A stretch of 64,000 nucleotides of DNA from Paraspadella gotoi (Eukaryota > Chaetognatha), in NCBI GenBank assembly GCA_051294375.1, contig CM119264.1, positions 24,603,842-24,667,841 on the forward strand, in the 5' to 3' direction. The position numbers and the translations under genes were made by a program. The notes under the pieces were generated by a model. It saw only the letters and a list, made by a program, of their open reading frames with translations. It was not told the origin of the DNA and did no database searches. Below are positions 22,735-31,703 of the stretch, piece by piece. Within the stretch, counting starts at the first letter, position 1. Each line of letters starts with the position of its first letter.

Positions 22735-22830
22735 GAGAGAGAGAGAGAGAGAGATAGGAGAGGACGAGAGAGAGTAAGCAGAGAGACGAGAGAGAGAGTG
22801 AGAGAGAGGAAGGAAGAGAGAGAGAGATTC
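22735..22830 (+). repeat. Interrupted (GA)n tract at gap edge
   Basis: GA-rich tract that runs up to the 25-N gap. Confidence 0.9.
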
Positions 22831-22855
22831 NNNNNNNNNNNNNNNNNNNNNNNNN
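22831..22855. other. Assembly gap, 25 N
   Basis: Fixed-size gap inside a GA-rich tract. Confidence 0.99.
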
Positions 22856-23590
22856 AGATTGGGAGATAGTGAGCGATTGTGAGAGATGGAGCGATCGATG
22901 TGTTGACCTTTCTGAAAGCGGCGAAAGCTTCGCTTTGAAGTGACCGAAAATATCGGGATTTATTTTTATTTCGCAGAAAAAAGAAACATCGATGCAAACA
23001 TTGATGCAAACATCAATGCGATCGAGAAATTTTTTTATGCAAACAAAGAAAAGTTTGGCTTTGCCTGGGGTCTTTGGGAAATAATTTTTTTTTACAAATT
23101 TAAACAAACGAAAATTTATATTCTTCAATGAATTTAATGAATTTTATAATTTAATGATTTTTATAATTTTGATATAAAAACGACAAAAAAAGCGGTGAAG
23201 ATTAAACCAATTTTGAATGAAAAAAGTCACACGTCTGATCAAATCAAAATAGAGACCTTCTTTCCTCATTCAAACTTTTTCGATTCTAAAGAATTACTTT
23301 TTATTCGCGATTTAGAAATAAAACTTTCATGAATAAAACATTATATTCACAAAAAACCGACAACTGATCGGATTTCATTTTTTAAAAAAAATACTATTTT
23401 CATTTTCCCTGTAAAATCAATTTATCGCAAGCGAATAAACAGTCTGATTAAAACGGAAGTTTTATCATTTAGGGCAAAACTTTAAATCTTTTTTAAATGT
23501 TGCGGTAAAAATTATGACAGTGAATAAAAATATTAATAATTAAGATTGTGTGTGATAGTGCCAACACCCTCAACCGCTATCTGAACGAAT

Positions 23591-23599
<9 letters not shown>
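22856..23599. other. AT-rich spacer; no gene recognised
   Basis: Contains a short 13-bp tandem repeat (CATTGATGCAAA type, about 22986-23022). No convincing open frame. Confidence 0.5.

Positions 23600-23664
<65 letters not shown>
23600..23664 (+). repeat. (GA)n microsatellite
   Basis: 65 bp of pure GA. Confidence 0.95.
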
Positions 23665-23665
<1 letters not shown>

Positions 23666-24433
23666 GGCCGTGACGTGACCGAAGGTGAAAACGATTCTCA
23701 CGCGTCGACGTGAAACTCACGAAGGTCACGACCCCGTTCAGGTGACTGTCGGCTTGGTCGGTTCGGTTGTTGTTGTTGTCATTTAGTCGGTCGGTGGTCG
23801 TCGAAGTTGAGGGCGGAGGCGTTGTTGTTGTTTTTAATCGTCACTGCTGCTGCGCGCTGCGGCTAATTCAGCGGGTGCTCCGGCTGCGGTGGCAAAGTCA
23901 TCACGATCGATGAGGGTCCCCGTATCTCGGCGTATCTGTCAGTGTCGATTGGGCGCGCGTCATTTGCGCCGCTTTTTTTTCCAAAGCGGCTAATTTCCCT
24001 CTCTTAGTCACGGATGAATTCGATTCACTGTGAATGAGAACCTGATCACCGAAATGTCACTTGGAAGAGACGATTCTTCTTTATTATTTGGTTCAATGCT
24101 GTAAATAAGTATAACCTGCAATAATTGATCGTTTGTCTCATTCCAAGTTTCTGAAGCCAAAAAAATTATGAAAGTTCGAATTCTTTATTTCAAACCTACT
24201 GCGATGAAGCACTCTCCTTCTTTCGCTGCCATTGTAGCGCCAATCTCTTTTCCCTCCATCTTCAGACCTACCAGGGGAGAAAGGGGAAAGGCCTGGTCAC
24301 GTGACCCCTCCATTCCCCCCCCCGGCCTCCCCCCAGAACCGCCTCTCGCTCCGTCGGTCAACTCGAGGAAAAAAGTTTCTTCGCTCAGTTGGTTTTTACG
24401 AGGAGAGAATATTCCCGAACGACCGCCGTGAGT
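23665..24433. other. CpG- and GC-rich stretch, possible upstream region of a gene
   Basis: GC content is higher than in the neighbours (23665-23990 and 24230-24430), with many CpG and TGACGTGA/GTCACG motifs. A plus frame at 24168-24431 (87 residues, Pro/Ser-rich) spans the GTCACGTGAC palindrome and resembles nothing known. With the donor at 24535 this could be a 5' region, but no transcript evidence can be seen in sequence alone. Confidence 0.35.
24296..24305. promoter_or_regulatory. E-box palindrome GTCACGTGAC
   Basis: Exact match to the TFE/USF-class palindrome, inside a GC-rich stretch 239 bp upstream of a strong 5' splice site (CAG/GTGAGT, GT at 24535-24536). That spacing would fit a promoter-proximal site. 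Confidence 0.4.
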
Positions 24434-24464
<31 letters not shown>

Positions 24465-24500
24465 GAGGAGAGGAGGAGAGAGAGAGAGAGAGAGAGAGAC
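24434..24500 (+). repeat. (GA)n tract
   Basis: GA tract with AGGAG interruptions. If the donor at 24535 is used, this tract would lie in the 5' untranslated exon. Confidence 0.95.
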
Positions 24501-24534
24501 GAGAGACCGTTCGTGCATCGGCAGGTGAGTCGGC

Positions 24535-24540
24535 AGCGAA
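24535..24540 (+). other. Consensus 5' splice site, CAG/GTGAGT
   Basis: GCAG precedes GTGAGT, a near-perfect U1 match. No open frame crosses it in a recognisable way, so it would end a non-coding or unrecognised exon. A chance match is possible at this length. Confidence 0.3.
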
Positions 24541-25000
24541 CCTCTAGAGTCGGCCAAAGGTTTAAAAGTCGGCAGCTTCGGTTACGATGGTTTTCCATCT
24601 CTTCTTTTTTTTTATGACCTGACCTTTTTTTACGAGCCCGCCCGTAACGACATTCCTCAGCCAGCCTTACCTCTCCATTTTTCACGAGTGAGCTTTCTCA
24701 CTCCAGAAAACCTTACCCGTTCGGTTTTCTTTTTTATCCTTCGTTTCCATGAAATTCGCTTGTTGGAGTTTAAAACAGAACGTAATGATTATAACACCGA
24801 TAGTTTTCGTACGCAAAATATACTTGTGTAATCGTGTGAGGTTTTAAACTGTTGTAATGCTTGTCGCGATTAAGTTATTTAATGATTTAGTTATAATCAT
24901 TCAATTTAGTTTTCATGCAATTTAGTTATAATCATGCAAAGTAAACCAAAGTCTTTGTATTCAAGAGGGGGTAATCAAGAGTCGACGTCCACGTGCTTAC

Positions 25001-25117
25001 CTGATTAACAAAAACAACAGCGGCATCAAAAACTCCTGCAGCGGCCGCAGGAGGCCCAGCCGCCGCAGGAGCCCCTGCCGCCGCGTAAGCTCTTTCGCGA
25101 ATCTTCGTTAACGACAT
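25001..25117 (-). CDS. Candidate first coding exon, Ala-rich; function unknown
   Basis: On the minus strand an ATG at 25117-25115 opens 39 codons and ends in phase 0 at CAG/GTAAGC (donor GT at plus positions 25000-24999), an almost ideal 5' splice site. The peptide begins MSLTKIRERAYAAAGAPAAA, has a second Pro/Ala patch, then a hydrophobic VFDAAVVFVNQ end. G+C is far above the flanks. Upstream (25117-25330) are GTT/GTC repeats, a TCCGG-rich patch and a GA tract. The intron start GTAAGCACGTGG nearly repeats GTGAGCACGTGG at 14749. No domain is recognised and no downstream exon could be linked. Confidence 0.35.
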
Positions 25118-25269
25118 CGAAGTTCCAACATCAACGAAGACAACAACGCCAACGACAACAACACAAGTCCGAGCCGGACAGAATGGGCCGGACCAAAAAG
25201 CCGGACGTCACCTGACAGACGCCACCCGGAGTTTTTTTACGTTAGTTCCGGAAAAAAACTAAAAGCGGA

Positions 25270-25270
<1 letters not shown>

Positions 25271-25329
<59 letters not shown>
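25271..25329 (+). repeat. (GA)n microsatellite
   Basis: About 59 bp of GA, about 150 bp upstream of the minus-strand candidate exon. Confidence 0.95.
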
Positions 25330-25333
<4 letters not shown>

Positions 25334-25469
25334 AAGCTTTGTTTTTTTTCTCTTCTCGTTTCTCTCTCAAAACTTGTTAATTACTGGCTAGTGGATACTT
25401 CCCTTCCCATTTGACCGCCTAATCTCTTCCTCGTTTTGTAATTCTTTAAAATGTTTTGTGGCTCAATGT

Positions 25470-25566
25470 CATTTAAGTAAGAAGACACGGATTTCAGTCT
25501 CTTCGGAGGAGTGGGTTTGAATCCCACCGCTGCCACCACATTTAAGTAAAAAGACAGGGATTTCAG
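25470..25566 (+). mobile_element. Retro-inserted 3' half of tRNA-Leu with CCA, flanked by 28-bp repeats
   Basis: 25498-25538 reads as the 3' half of a metazoan tRNA-Leu of the AAG/TAG type. It has a variable arm CTC-TTCG-GAG (25499-25508), a T arm GTGGG-TTTGAAT-CCCAC (25511-25527), an acceptor strand CGCTGCC (25528-25534), discriminator A, then CCA (25536-25538). Eukaryotic tRNA genes do not encode CCA, so the source was a mature tRNA. Direct repeats of 28 bp (25470-25497 and 25539-25566, two mismatches) flank it like a target-site duplication. The 5' half of the tRNA is absent, so it cannot be a functional tRNA gene. An LTR primer-binding site is less likely, because homology covers 41 nt rather than about 18. 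Confidence 0.75.
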
Positions 25567-26575
25567 CATGAAACCAAAGTAGAATTTATTGAGAGAAAAT
25601 AAACAAGAAGATAGTGTCAATTTTTGGACAAAATGATCAAGTACAAAAAGCAATGCAATTTATCAGAGACGTGGGTAAATTTTTCCCGGCGGATGGAATC
25701 CCATCCGCCTACTGGCCGGTTCCATCTAGCACTCGACCAATCATAGAGCTTGATTCCATTTTCTCCCGGAGTCTATGATCCGATTCCATCCGGTTCCACT
25801 TGATTCCATCCTTTGAGTTTCTAGATCTTCTGTAAATCGCGAGTTGCATCAACAGTACTAACGTCTTCCCCTGCGACAGGCGGCGTCACCGAGGGTCCGA
25901 AGCCACTAGCGCCAACAGGTGAGAGACCGCACCCAGCTAGGCATTACAGATAATCTGTATTTCGCCATAGTCGCATCTTTTTATCTCTTTTATTGGCCTC
26001 ACTTTTATAGTTCAGCCTCCTACCACTTTCTGCTCCGGTTGTTTGACGAGCAATATGGTGAGGTTTTTTTTTTACTGCCACATGGCCGAGATAGAATGAA
26101 CTGGTTGTCTCATTCACACTTTTGCCCTGCTTGGCTCGTTAATTTACGAGGCCACTGGCTTTGAGGACTATTGTTTATTAATTCAATGATGGTCAGCTGT
26201 TAATTGACTCATTGGCGGACTTTACCTCAAGCTCGTTGTACCCGTTTTGGTTCTAACGACTTCTTGTCTTTAGCCGGTCAAAGCAATTTCTGGAATAGCA
26301 TAGCGGTCAATAGGTAAATTGTCTTAGAATGCCATATCATGAATTGGGTCGACCAGCAAGTTTTTCCACTTTTTGATACTAAAACACAGCGATGTTCCCA
26401 TGGCTGCAATGGTTACCGGTAACCGCCATCGCTGTCAATGAGATATGATCGCAATTTACGAGACCTTATGTCGAGTTATTGGCCCATATGCTGAGGTCTT
26501 TTTAACCGAGAGATATTACGGCGTGAAATCATGGTATCATATAACTCTATGGTCTATACGTACTATGTATCTATT
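25567..26575. other. Unique sequence with two small hairpins; no gene recognised
   Basis: GGCGGATGG-AATC-CCATCCGCC forms a 9-bp stem-loop at 25688-25709. Nearby, GATTCCATCC-like words repeat (25693-25810). At 26386-26435, ACAGCGATG pairs with CATCGCTGT around a perfect palindrome GGTTACCGGTAACC (26411-26424). No known RNA family or open frame was recognised. Confidence 0.55.
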
Positions 26576-26576
26576 C

Positions 26577-26627
26577 AACTATTTATCTATCTATCTATCT
26601 ATTTATCTATCTATCTAATCTATCAAT
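26577..26627 (+). repeat. (CTAT)n microsatellite
   Basis: About 50 bp of CTAT with TTAT interruptions. Confidence 0.9.
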
Positions 26628-26944
26628 CTTTTGTCTGTATATCTAATACATGTATTGTAATGTTTATATCTAATCTGGTGCCAAAAAAGGAAAACGATGA
26701 GTGTGTCATATACCAATAAACTGATCTTTTTGGGTCTCTCGCCATAAAACCGGCACTACCTTTTTTATGGTCGATTAAAGACGAGAGGTTAAACCGTAGA
26801 AAAAAATGTTGTTCAATCAACTTCCTTCAAACATTTAAAATTGCCTTAAGGCCTAAGTTGCCTAAGTTGCTTAAGTTATATAATATTTATATATTATATA
26901 AATTGTATTTAAGTCGGAAATGTTAAATTAACAATCAAGGAAGA

Positions 26945-26948
<4 letters not shown>

Positions 26949-27012
<64 letters not shown>
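26949..27012 (+). repeat. (CT)n microsatellite
   Basis: 64 bp of CT. Confidence 0.95.
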
Positions 27013-27015
<3 letters not shown>

Positions 27016-27163
27016 GGTCATGCCCTGCCTACGATGGTGGTCCCTCATCTCTTTGACAATCACCCTCTAAAAATTCTCTTTTCTTTCTCTCTCTCTCTTT
27101 CTTTCACTCACACACAAAATAAGAAGGGTTTCGCAACTATTAGGCTTTGACCTGACCCCTCTC

Positions 27164-27166
<3 letters not shown>

Positions 27167-27219
<53 letters not shown>
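27167..27219 (+). repeat. (GA)n microsatellite
   Basis: 53 bp of GA with one C interruption. Confidence 0.95.
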
Positions 27220-27421
27220 TTCTCTCTCCTCTTTTTTAATTATGCGAGGCGAGAAAATCGCCTGGAATCTCACGCGAATAAACCAGAGAACAAACATCGA
27301 GGATAAACAAAAGATAAACAGTTTGTAAACAAACTTTGCAGTCAGTCAATTTCGCGCGGGTCAATTAACTGTTTCTCTTCTTTCTTTTTCTCTCGAAATT
27401 GGTTTCTTTTCATTCTGATTG

Positions 27422-27426
27422 GCTTT

Positions 27427-27473
<47 letters not shown>

Positions 27474-27497
27474 CTCTTTCTTTCTTTCTTTCTTTCA
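27422..27497 (+). repeat. (CTTT)n microsatellite
   Basis: About 76 bp of CTTT. The minus-strand Lys/Glu/Arg-rich frame here is a translation of the repeat. Confidence 0.95.
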
Positions 27498-27691
27498 CTT
27501 TCCATTCCGTTCCATACAGTTCTTCAATTATGCACAGCGTATTTGTCATCTGGGTCTTAATAGGAAAAATATGGATTAAGAAGGGAATTTCTGTTTGAAC
27601 AAGTGTGAGGGTCTTCAAGGTTTTCGGGCGACCGCTAAGACGCTAAGAAGACAGAGAGAAAAGAAAGACAGGGGAAGAAAATGAGAGGAGA

Positions 27692-27716
27692 NNNNNNNNN
27701 NNNNNNNNNNNNNNNN
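27692..27716. other. Assembly gap, 25 N
   Basis: Fixed-size gap after a purine-rich tract. Confidence 0.99.
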
Positions 27717-27926
27717 AAATAAGGACAGATGTGACGTGAGAGAGTTCACTTACATCCTAACAAACTTCGTATCGATTGCCGTGAGATTAGATTTACGGAG
27801 AACATTCCTATCTGTGATTTCTTTGTTATTATACAGAGATCCATTGTACATATTCATGAAATTTATGTATCTTGCTCGAGTGTATCTTTCTCACTTTTAT
27901 TGCTCGGAATTTTGCCTACTTATTCT

Positions 27927-28177
27927 CTGTTCAAGAGGCGCAGAGCGTAAACCTGAGCAAACTTTGCCTCGACTCAAAAGAATCTCGGCAAATTAGAAAA
28001 GAAAGGAGGGGAAAAAATGAAAAGAAAAAAAAATCAGCGGGAAAAAAAGAATGAGAGATATAAAGGTAAGGAACTTTACCTTTCCTAATTTTTCCTTCTT
28101 TTCACTTTGTCAAATTGTCTGATTTTCTTCTTTTTTAGCTCATCTCCTAATCTCTATTTTCTTTTCTTTTTAACTCG

Positions 28178-28235
<58 letters not shown>

Positions 28236-28284
28236 CTCTCTTCTCTCTTCTCTCTCTTCTCTTTCTCTCTCTCTCTCTCTCCCG

Positions 28285-28319
<35 letters not shown>

Positions 28320-28558
28320 TTAAAAAGAAAAGAAAAATAGAGATTAGGAGATGAGCTAAAAAAGAAGAAAATCAGACAATTTGACAAAGTGAAAAGAAGG
28401 AAAAATTAGGAAAGGTAAAGTTCCTTACCTTTATATCTCTCATTCTTTTTTTCCCGCTGATTTTTTTTTCTTTTCATTTTTTCCCCTCCTTCTTTTCTAT
28501 TTGCCGAGATTCTTTTGAGTCGAGGCAAAGTTTGCTCAGGATTTATGCTTTGAACAAA
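27927..28558. repeat. Large inverted repeat, ~240-bp arms around a CT/GA loop
   Basis: The left arm (about 27941-28177) and right arm (about 28315-28552) are almost exact reverse complements, sharing for example CTGAGCAAACTTTGCCTCGA and its inverse. The middle is (CT)n (28178-28281), CCCGTGATG, then (GA)n (28289-28314), which also pair. Outward, similarity fades near 27927 and 28558. No terminal motif or target-site duplication of a known transposon is seen. A single-molecule fold-back read used in assembly would look the same. Confidence 0.9.
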
Positions 28559-28927
28559 AAATTAGACAAATTCGAGAATAAAAAAAAAAAGGAAGACAAA
28601 ATTGTATGTACATCATTCTATATAACAAAAAGAAGAAGGAATTGTTTGAACCGTAAACGAATCTCGGGACGGAATGGTCGAAGTTGTAGGATGGTAGTAT
28701 CTCTCTCCATTCGGGATAAAAGGCATCAAGGGAAAAAAAAAAGAAAGAACCGAGGCTTTGCATTGTTTTGCTCCTAATCCTCTTTCAACTTTGTCTAAAG
28801 GATTTATTTGTTTCAACATCTTCCCTTTTTTATTTCGCTACTAAAGGCTTTTTTTTCCCGCCACTTTTACGACCTTTCTGCGTTCCTTCTTTCCTTGTGC
28901 TTTTTTTTTGCTTTCTTTGATTCATTT
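28559..28927. other. Spacer; no gene recognised
   Basis: A- and T-homopolymer-rich sequence with no repeat unit or credible gene. Confidence 0.5.
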
Positions 28928-28937
28928 NNNNNNNNNN
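28928..28937. other. Assembly gap, 10 N
   Basis: Fixed-size gap in T-rich sequence. Confidence 0.99.
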
Positions 28938-29029
28938 TCCTACCTTTTGTCATTATTGTGATTATTGTTATTTTTCTTCCTTCTCTTTTTCTTTCTGACT
29001 TTCTTGCTGACTTTAATTTTTTCTATCTT

Positions 29030-29041
29030 TCTTTCTTTTTT

Positions 29042-29109
<68 letters not shown>

Positions 29110-29113
29110 TTTT
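29030..29113 (+). repeat. (CTTT)n microsatellite
   Basis: About 84 bp of CTTT. Confidence 0.95.
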
Positions 29114-29250
29114 TCCCTGCACCGCATTCCACTGTGCACCAAAGTTTACAATCATTCCCTTCAAAATATTTATTGTAGGATTATCCTTCGCTCAAGTCCC
29201 TAATTTATTCGGAGGGTGAGAAGATCGAAGCGAGAAATGACAAACCTTCA

Positions 29251-29289
29251 GGGAGAGAGAGAGGGAGAGAGAGAGAGAGAGAGAGAGAG

Positions 29290-29349
<60 letters not shown>
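29251..29349 (+). repeat. (GA)n microsatellite
   Basis: About 99 bp of GA with GGA and TAC interruptions. Confidence 0.95.
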
Positions 29350-29351
<2 letters not shown>

Positions 29352-29469
29352 TCTTCCCTGTGGTCCGCACCTGGGAAACTGTAAATCCTCTCAAGTTTAG
29401 TCTCTTGATGATCTTCCACTCAACGCGAATAACTCCATCGACAGTTGGAGATGAGACGATGAATCATTG

Positions 29470-30010
29470 AAAAGATTCCACTCGTGATTCCTTTATTGAT
29501 TTTGCGAGCAATTCCACCATTGATTTCTCCAATAATTTCAATACTGATTCAACCATCTGTCATTTTAACAAGTTGTGTTGCGAATTATTTCACTAACGAT
29601 TCCATTATCGATTCAACTAGTTAATCTTTAATTCCACAAGCTGTTCTTCCAATGTTTCCACTAACGATTCCATTATCGATTCAACTACTTAATCTTTAAT
29701 TCCACAAGCTATTCTTCCAATGTTTCCACTAACGATTCCATTATCGATTCAACTACTTAATCTTTAATTCCACAAGCTGTTCTTCCAATGTTTCCACTAA
29801 CGATTCCATCATCCATCATTTTCACTAACTGTTTTTCAAATATTCCACTAAAGATTCCATCAACGATTCCACTACTTATAGTGTTTTTCCACCAACTGTT
29901 CTTCCAGTGATTCCACTAACGATTCCATCAGTGACTCCACAATTTATTCTGCTTTTCCACCAGATGTTTTTCCAATGATTCCACTAAAGATTCCATCATC
30001 GATTCTCCAG
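29470..30010 (+). repeat. 68-bp minisatellite with GATTCCACT subrepeats
   Basis: CACTAACGATTCCATTATCG recurs at 29591, 29659 and 29727, with a variant at 29795, giving an exact 68-bp period. Each unit also holds TTCAACTA and CACAAGCTGTTCTTCC. On both sides the pattern decays into irregular GATTCCA(C/T)(C/T)A words from 29470 to 30010, suggesting growth from a 10-12-bp ancestor. Open frames are short. Confidence 0.9.
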
Positions 30011-30049
30011 TTCTCTTCTCTTTTCTCGACTCCAAATATTTGATGTCGG

Positions 30050-30330
30050 CGTCGAAGTCTCATTTGTTGTTGTCATCTTTGTCGCGTTTGTCGTCGTCGT
30101 TTTGGTTATCCTCGTTGCCGTTGTCGCCATTTTTGTCGTCGTCGTCGTTGTCGCTGTATTGGTGGTCGTCATCTTCGACGTCGTCACTTTTGACGTTCTC
30201 ATCGCCGTATTTTTCATCGTCATCGTAGTCGTCGTCGTCGTCGATGTGGTTGCTTTTGACGTTCTGATTGTCGACTTTTCCATTGTCGTTTTGGTCGTCT
30301 TTGTCGTCGTTTTGGTCATCGTCGGTGTCG
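30050..30330. repeat. Degenerate (CGT/GTT)n trinucleotide array at gap edge
   Basis: About 280 bp of mixed GTC, GTT and TTC triplets, open on both strands (Val/Phe-rich on plus, Asp/Asn- or Thr-rich on minus). It runs into the 356-N gap. The long frames reported here include N bases and are artefacts of the triplet period. Confidence 0.9.
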
Positions 30331-30686
30331 NNNNNNNNNNNNNNNNNNNNNNNNNNNNNNNNNNNNNNNNNNNNNNNNNNNNNNNNNNNNNNNNNNNNNN
30401 NNNNNNNNNNNNNNNNNNNNNNNNNNNNNNNNNNNNNNNNNNNNNNNNNNNNNNNNNNNNNNNNNNNNNNNNNNNNNNNNNNNNNNNNNNNNNNNNNNNN
30501 NNNNNNNNNNNNNNNNNNNNNNNNNNNNNNNNNNNNNNNNNNNNNNNNNNNNNNNNNNNNNNNNNNNNNNNNNNNNNNNNNNNNNNNNNNNNNNNNNNNN
30601 NNNNNNNNNNNNNNNNNNNNNNNNNNNNNNNNNNNNNNNNNNNNNNNNNNNNNNNNNNNNNNNNNNNNNNNNNNNNNNNNNNNNNN
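30331..30686. other. Assembly gap, 356 N
   Basis: Estimated-size gap between the CGT array and block B copy 1. Confidence 0.99.
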
Positions 30687-31316
30687 CTCGTAGAGGGAGA
30701 GGATGTTAATGAGAAAGACAAAGAGTCGATTAACGATGAAAGGAAACGACCTCACTCGTTCCACTTTAATGGTTCCACCTCGGGGGGAGGGGAGTCGCGA
30801 CTCGCAAGGGGATCGGGTAAGTCGGGGATGGATCGAGAGGTGAGTAAAAATGGGGATTGAGAAAAGGAGTAAGTTGAGGATTAAAAATAAAAAAAAGGGG
30901 TGGGGAGAAAAAAAGATGAGTTGTCAGAGTGGGGTAAAAAAAAAAGAGGTTTCGTTCTAGTTCTAAAAATAGAAACCATTTTCGTCTGCTAACTTTCTAA
31001 ACAAAAGTCTCAAGCTCTTCTGTAACCGAGTTCTAAATATAAAAAAAACCGTGAATTTCGCGATTATCTTAATAATCACAGAAAAGCATTGTCTTCTTGT
31101 AAAATACGATTATCGGATTGCAGTTTCTGTTATCCCTCCCCTCTGCCCCCATAACTAGCCTTTCCTCCCTCACCCTCTCCTCACCCTGAACACCCAATCA
31201 CGTGACTCACGATTTCTCTTTCGACTCAAACTCTTCTCATCTCTTCCGTCATTAAAGAAGCTTTTAATAGTTCAATCAAAGAAGTTTAATCGTTTCGTTA
31301 TTAGGGTTTAATGGCT

Positions 31317-31545
31317 CATCTCTCTCTCTCGCATCTCAGTCTTTATATTCTTTCTCTCTACTCATCCTCTCTACTTCTTTATGCTCTCTCTCTCTTCATC
31401 TCCGTCGTCTCTCGCTCCTCTCTCTTGTTCTCCCCGTTCCATCAGTCTCTCTCTCCCCTATCATCTCCATCCCTCTCCCTTCTGCTCCTCTCTCTACTCG
31501 TCTTCTCTCTCTCGTCTCAACTCTCTCTCTCCTCTCGTCTTCCTC
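31317..31545 (+). repeat. Interrupted (CT)n tract
   Basis: CT-rich with CGT, CAT and TTC interruptions. Ser/Leu-rich frames here are repeat translations. Confidence 0.9.
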
Positions 31546-31703
31546 AAATTTTTAAATTCGATAAAAGAGGAACAGAGCTAAATAAAACGAAATGGGAAAA
31601 GATTCCGACGCTGATTACGGACGATAGTGATATAGATATTGGCGTCAACGATGGCAAGTACGCGACGAGGCGGGATATGGGACTGGGGACGAACGGCGTC
31701 CGC

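Noticed and set aside
30060-30860. Frames of 234-252 residues across the N gap
   Set aside because: They consist of CGT/GTT triplet translation plus more than 100 undefined residues. Open on both strands, hence a property of the repeat.
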